Below are positions 5,872-7,911 of a stretch of DNA of 7,911 bases, piece by piece; positions within the stretch are counted from its first letter, which is position 1; the number at the start of each line of letters is the position of its first letter. The stretch is from Acetobacteraceae bacterium (GTDB lineage: Bacteria; Pseudomonadota; Alphaproteobacteria; Acetobacterales; Acetobacteraceae), in the NCBI GenBank assembly GCA_027323595.1, contig DAHWBL010000125.1, positions 1 through 7,911 on the forward strand. Direction: 5' to 3'. The position numbers were made by a program, and so were the translations under genes. The notes beneath the pieces were generated by a model, which searched no databases, was not told where the DNA came from, and saw nothing but the letters and a program-made list of their open reading frames with translations.

Positions 5872-6544
5872 GCCGGTGCTGGAATTGCGCGCGGTGGCGC
5901 GGCGGTTTCGCAGCGGAGATGGTGAACTCGCCGTGCTGGCCAATGCAAGTCTGCAACTTGCCGCCGGTGAGATTGTGGCGCTGGTGGCTCCGTCAGGGGC
6001 CGGAAAATCCACCCTGCTGCATCTGGCCGGCCTGCTGGAACGCCCCGATGACGGCGCGGTGCTGATCGACGGCGTTGACACCGGCGGGCTGTCGGATGCA
6101 GCGCGCACCGCTATCCGCCGCGACCGGATCGGGTTTGTGTATCAGTTCCACCATCTGCTCGGCGAATTCAGCGCGGTGGAGAACGTGATGCTGCCGCAGA
6201 TGATCGCCGGGGTCGGCCGCGCGGCGGCGCGCACGCGCGCGCGGATGTTGCTCACCCGCTTTGGTCTTGCCGCGCGGCTGGAGCATCTGCCCGGTCGTCT
6301 GTCCGGCGGCGAGCAACAGCGCGTGGCCATCGCGCGCGCGCTGGCCAACCAGCCCGGACTTCTGCTCGCCGATGAGCCAACCGGCAATCTTGACGAAGCG
6401 ACCGCCTCCATCGTGTTCGAGGAGCTGCTCGGCGCGGTCCGCGCGCAGGGGCTCGCGGCACTGATCGCGACCCATAATCCGCAGCTTGCCGCACGCATGG
6501 ACCGGGTGCTGACGTTGCAGGACGCAAAGGTGGTGCCCGGATGA
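5864..6544 (+). CDS. lolD: Lipoprotein-releasing system ATPase LolD
   Basis: This 226-residue ABC ATPase powers the Lol permease from the cytoplasmic face. Motifs: Walker A APSGAGKST (42-50, K48), Q-loop in FVYQFHHLLGEFSAVENVMLPQ (Q94), signature LSGGEQQR (146-153), Walker B LLLADE (166-171, catalytic E171), D-loop region GNLD (174-177) and switch H204. The FHHLL-EFSA-ENVM segment is characteristic of LolD rather than of other MacB-type ATPases such as FtsE. The Walker A motif begins with Ala instead of the usual Gly, a change I believe is common in alphaproteobacterial LolD and unlikely to inactivate it. The ATG at 5864 was chosen because the protein begins MSEPVLELRAV, and GGAGG (5850-5854) lies 9 nt upstream; an in-frame ATG at 5828 would overlap lolC further. 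It overlaps lolC by 8 nt and the next small gene by 4 nt (ATGA). Confidence 0.96.
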   Translation: MSEPVLELRAVARRFRSGDGELAVLANASLQLAAGEIVALVAPSGAGKSTLLHLAGLLERPDDGAVLIDGVDTGGLSDAARTAIRRDRIGFVYQFHHLLGEFSAVENVMLPQMIAGVGRAAARTRARMLLTRFGLAARLEHLPGRLSGGEQQRVAIARALANQPGLLLADEPTGNLDEATASIVFEELLGAVRAQGLAALIATHNPQLAARMDRVLTLQDAKVVPG

Positions 6545-6651
6545 GAATTCTGCTCCTGTTGCTGCTGCTCACCGGCTGCATGACCACCGATTCGGCCGAA
6601 CGGCCTGGCCCGCACGGGCTGTACATCAGCGGCGGCGTCGGAGGATTTTGA
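6541..6651 (+). CDS. Micro-lipoprotein encoded between lolD and dnaE (36 aa)
   Basis: This small frame, easily missed by length cut-offs, starts with ATGA overlapping the lolD stop and ends at TGA 6649-6651, four bases before dnaE. AAAGGTGG (6526-6533) is a fair ribosome-binding site. The protein starts MRILLLLLLLTGC: one positive residue, a hydrophobic run (3-10) and a clean lipobox L10-T11-G12-C13, so it should be lipidated at C13, leaving a mature peptide of only 24 residues. The signal is short (12 residues), near the lower limit for lipoproteins. Met at +2 gives no Asp-type retention signal, so outer-membrane sorting is expected under the E. coli rule. The mature part is polar, then GPHGLYIS and a glycine-rich GGVGGF end. 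Its function is not known to me; GPHGLY faintly recalls the GLKGPLY start of LptM, probably by chance. Adjacency to lolCD suggests a lipoprotein-related role or simple co-expression. Confidence 0.7.
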   Translation: MRILLLLLLLTGCMTTDSAERPGPHGLYISGGVGGF

Positions 6652-6655
6652 GGCG

Positions 6656-7911
6656 ATGGCATTGGCGGACTTCGTGCATCTGCGCGTGCATTCGGCCTAC
6701 TCGCTGAGCGAAGGCGCGATCAAGGCCGACAAGATCCCCCAGCTCGCCCGTGATGCGGGCATGCCCGCGGTTGCGATCACTGACAGCTCCAACATGTTCG
6801 GCGCGCTGGAATTCTCCCAGGCCTGCATGGCCAAGGGAATCCAGCCGATCATCGGCTGCCAGATCGGCCTGCTGCGCGAGGATGGCAAGGACCTGCCACC
6901 GGACCAGATCGTGCTGCTCGCGCGCACGCCCGAGGGCTTTGCCAATTTGCGCCGGCTGTCATCGCTCAGCTTCCTGCGAGGTGATGCCACCGCGCCGCAA
7001 CTGCCGGTCGAACTGGTCTGCGAACATGCGGGCGGATTGCTGCTTCTCACCGGCGGCGCGCTCGGCCCGCTTGGTCGCCTGCTCGGCGAGTCCCGCCCTG
7101 ATGCCGCGGCCGCACTGCTTGATCGTCTCGCGCGCGCGTATGGCGATGCGCTCGCGGTTGAGCTGCAACGTCATGGCACCAGCTTCGAAAAATCTGTCGA
7201 GCCAGGGCTGATCCAGCTCGCCGACGCCGCCGGCATCCCGCTCGTTGCCACCAACGAATGCTACTTCGCGCGCCCCGAAATGGCCGAGGCGCACGATGCG
7301 CTGCTCTGCATCGCCCAAGGCCGCACCATGGCCGAGGCGGAGCGGCGCCAGGTAACCGCGGAGCACTGGTTCAAGCCGGCCGATCAGATGCGCGCTTTGT
7401 TCGCGGACCTGCCGGAGGCGTGCGACAACACGCTGGCCATCGCGCGGCGCTGCGCGGTGATGGCCGAAAGCTGCAAGCCGCAACTGCCGATGTGTCCCAA
7501 GGTGCGGCCTGGCGCCAACGAGGAAGAAACCGTTCGCGCGATGGCCGCCGAAGGGCTCGCCCGGCGGCTCGACGTGATCGGCGCGGATGAGGCCACACGC
7601 ACGCGCTACAACGAACGCCTTGCCTTCGAGCTCGATGTCATCGCCAAAATGGGCTTCGCAGGCTATTTCCTGATCGTTGCTGATTTCATTCAATGGGCGA
7701 AATCCAACCTCATTCCTGTGGGCCCCGGGCGTGGTTCGGGCGCGGGCTCGGTCGTCGCCTGGGCGCTCACCATCACCGACCTCGATCCGCTGCGGTTCAA
7801 CCTTCTGTTCGAGCGCTTCCTCAATCCCGAGCGCGTGTCGATGCCTGATTTCGACATCGACTTCTGCCAGGAACGCCGCGACGAGGTGATCGACTATGTG
7901 CGCGGCGAATA
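6656..7911 (+). CDS. dnaE: DNA polymerase III alpha subunit (DnaE1), N-terminal part
   Basis: The frame runs off the window after 418 codons plus two bases, somewhat over a third of a usual alpha subunit of about 1,150 residues. This is the catalytic subunit of the replicative polymerase. Visible are the PHP domain (about 6-270, starting FVHLRVHSAYSLSEGA), the palm/thumb junction PVGPGRGSGAGS (354-365) and MPDFDIDF (396-403), which holds the first two catalytic aspartates (D400 and D402, equivalent to E. coli D401 and D403). The third aspartate and the beta-binding, OB and tau-binding parts lie beyond the edge. The start HLRVHSAYS and ITDSSNMFGALEF fit the replicative DnaE1, not the error-prone DnaE2/ImuC. 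The PHP metal site looks degraded. The ATG at 6656 has GGAGGA (6640-6645) 10 nt upstream, inside the micro-lipoprotein gene, so dnaE translation is likely linked to it. Confidence 0.97.
   Translation, partial: MALADFVHLRVHSAYSLSEGAIKADKIPQLARDAGMPAVAITDSSNMFGALEFSQACMAKGIQPIIGCQIGLLREDGKDLPPDQIVLLARTPEGFANLRRLSSLSFLRGDATAPQLPVELVCEHAGGLLLLTGGALGPLGRLLGESRPDAAAALLDRLARAYGDALAVELQRHGTSFEKSVEPGLIQLADAAGIPLVATNECYFARPEMAEAHDALLCIAQGRTMAEAERRQVTAEHWFKPADQMRALFADLPEACDNTLAIARRCAVMAESCKPQLPMCPKVRPGANEEETVRAMAAEGLARRLDVIGADEATRTRYNERLAFELDVIAKMGFAGYFLIVADFIQWAKSNLIPVGPGRGSGAGSVVAWALTITDLDPLRFNLLFERFLNPERVSMPDFDIDFCQERRDEVIDYVRGE

Noticed and set aside
1..7911. Mobile element, CRISPR array, toxin-antitoxin or defence island
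   Set aside because: No transposase, integrase, direct-repeat array, tRNA junction or compositional break was seen. Every long frame is a conserved housekeeping gene in a typical order.

Overview
The window reads as a stretch of GC-rich alphaproteobacterial chromosome. The gene order and the protein types (RNase J, a DUF1467-type protein, a ProRS without an editing insert, and a LolC/LolD pair directly before dnaE) point to Rhodospirillales, most likely Acetobacteraceae. That lineage call is an inference from gene order and sequence style; no database comparison was made. All genes lie on the + strand, and none looks mobile or foreign.

Left cluster (1-2879): the 3' end of a biotin-protein ligase gene (birA), then coaX (type III pantothenate kinase), rnj (ribonuclease J) and a two-helix DUF1467-type membrane protein. 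The junctions are +1 nt, a 1-nt TGATG overlap and +2 nt, so the cluster is very probably one transcript with coupled translation. It joins cofactor metabolism (biotin attachment, CoA synthesis) to a central RNA-decay nuclease.

Intergenic region (2880-3307, 428 nt): the only real gap. It holds what looks like a small-RNA gene: a 13-bp hairpin, a linker carrying a pyrimidine-rich anti-Shine-Dalgarno motif, and a Rho-independent terminator. A 13-bp palindrome lies just upstream. An AT-rich tract with an IHF-like match and a pair of mutually exclusive GC-rich hairpins lie between the terminator and proS.

Right cluster (3308-7911): proS, lolC, lolD, an unusually small lipoprotein gene (36 codons) and the 5' two fifths or so of dnaE. 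The junctions are a 1-nt overlap, an 8-nt overlap, a 4-nt ATGA overlap and +4 nt, so this is also a tight operon. LolC and LolD form the inner-membrane machine that releases lipoproteins, and the tiny gene next to them encodes a predicted lipoprotein, which makes it the most notable protein-level find. DnaE is cut off by the window edge just after its first two catalytic aspartates. The neighbourhood is mostly housekeeping; the candidate novelties are the small RNA and the micro-lipoprotein.
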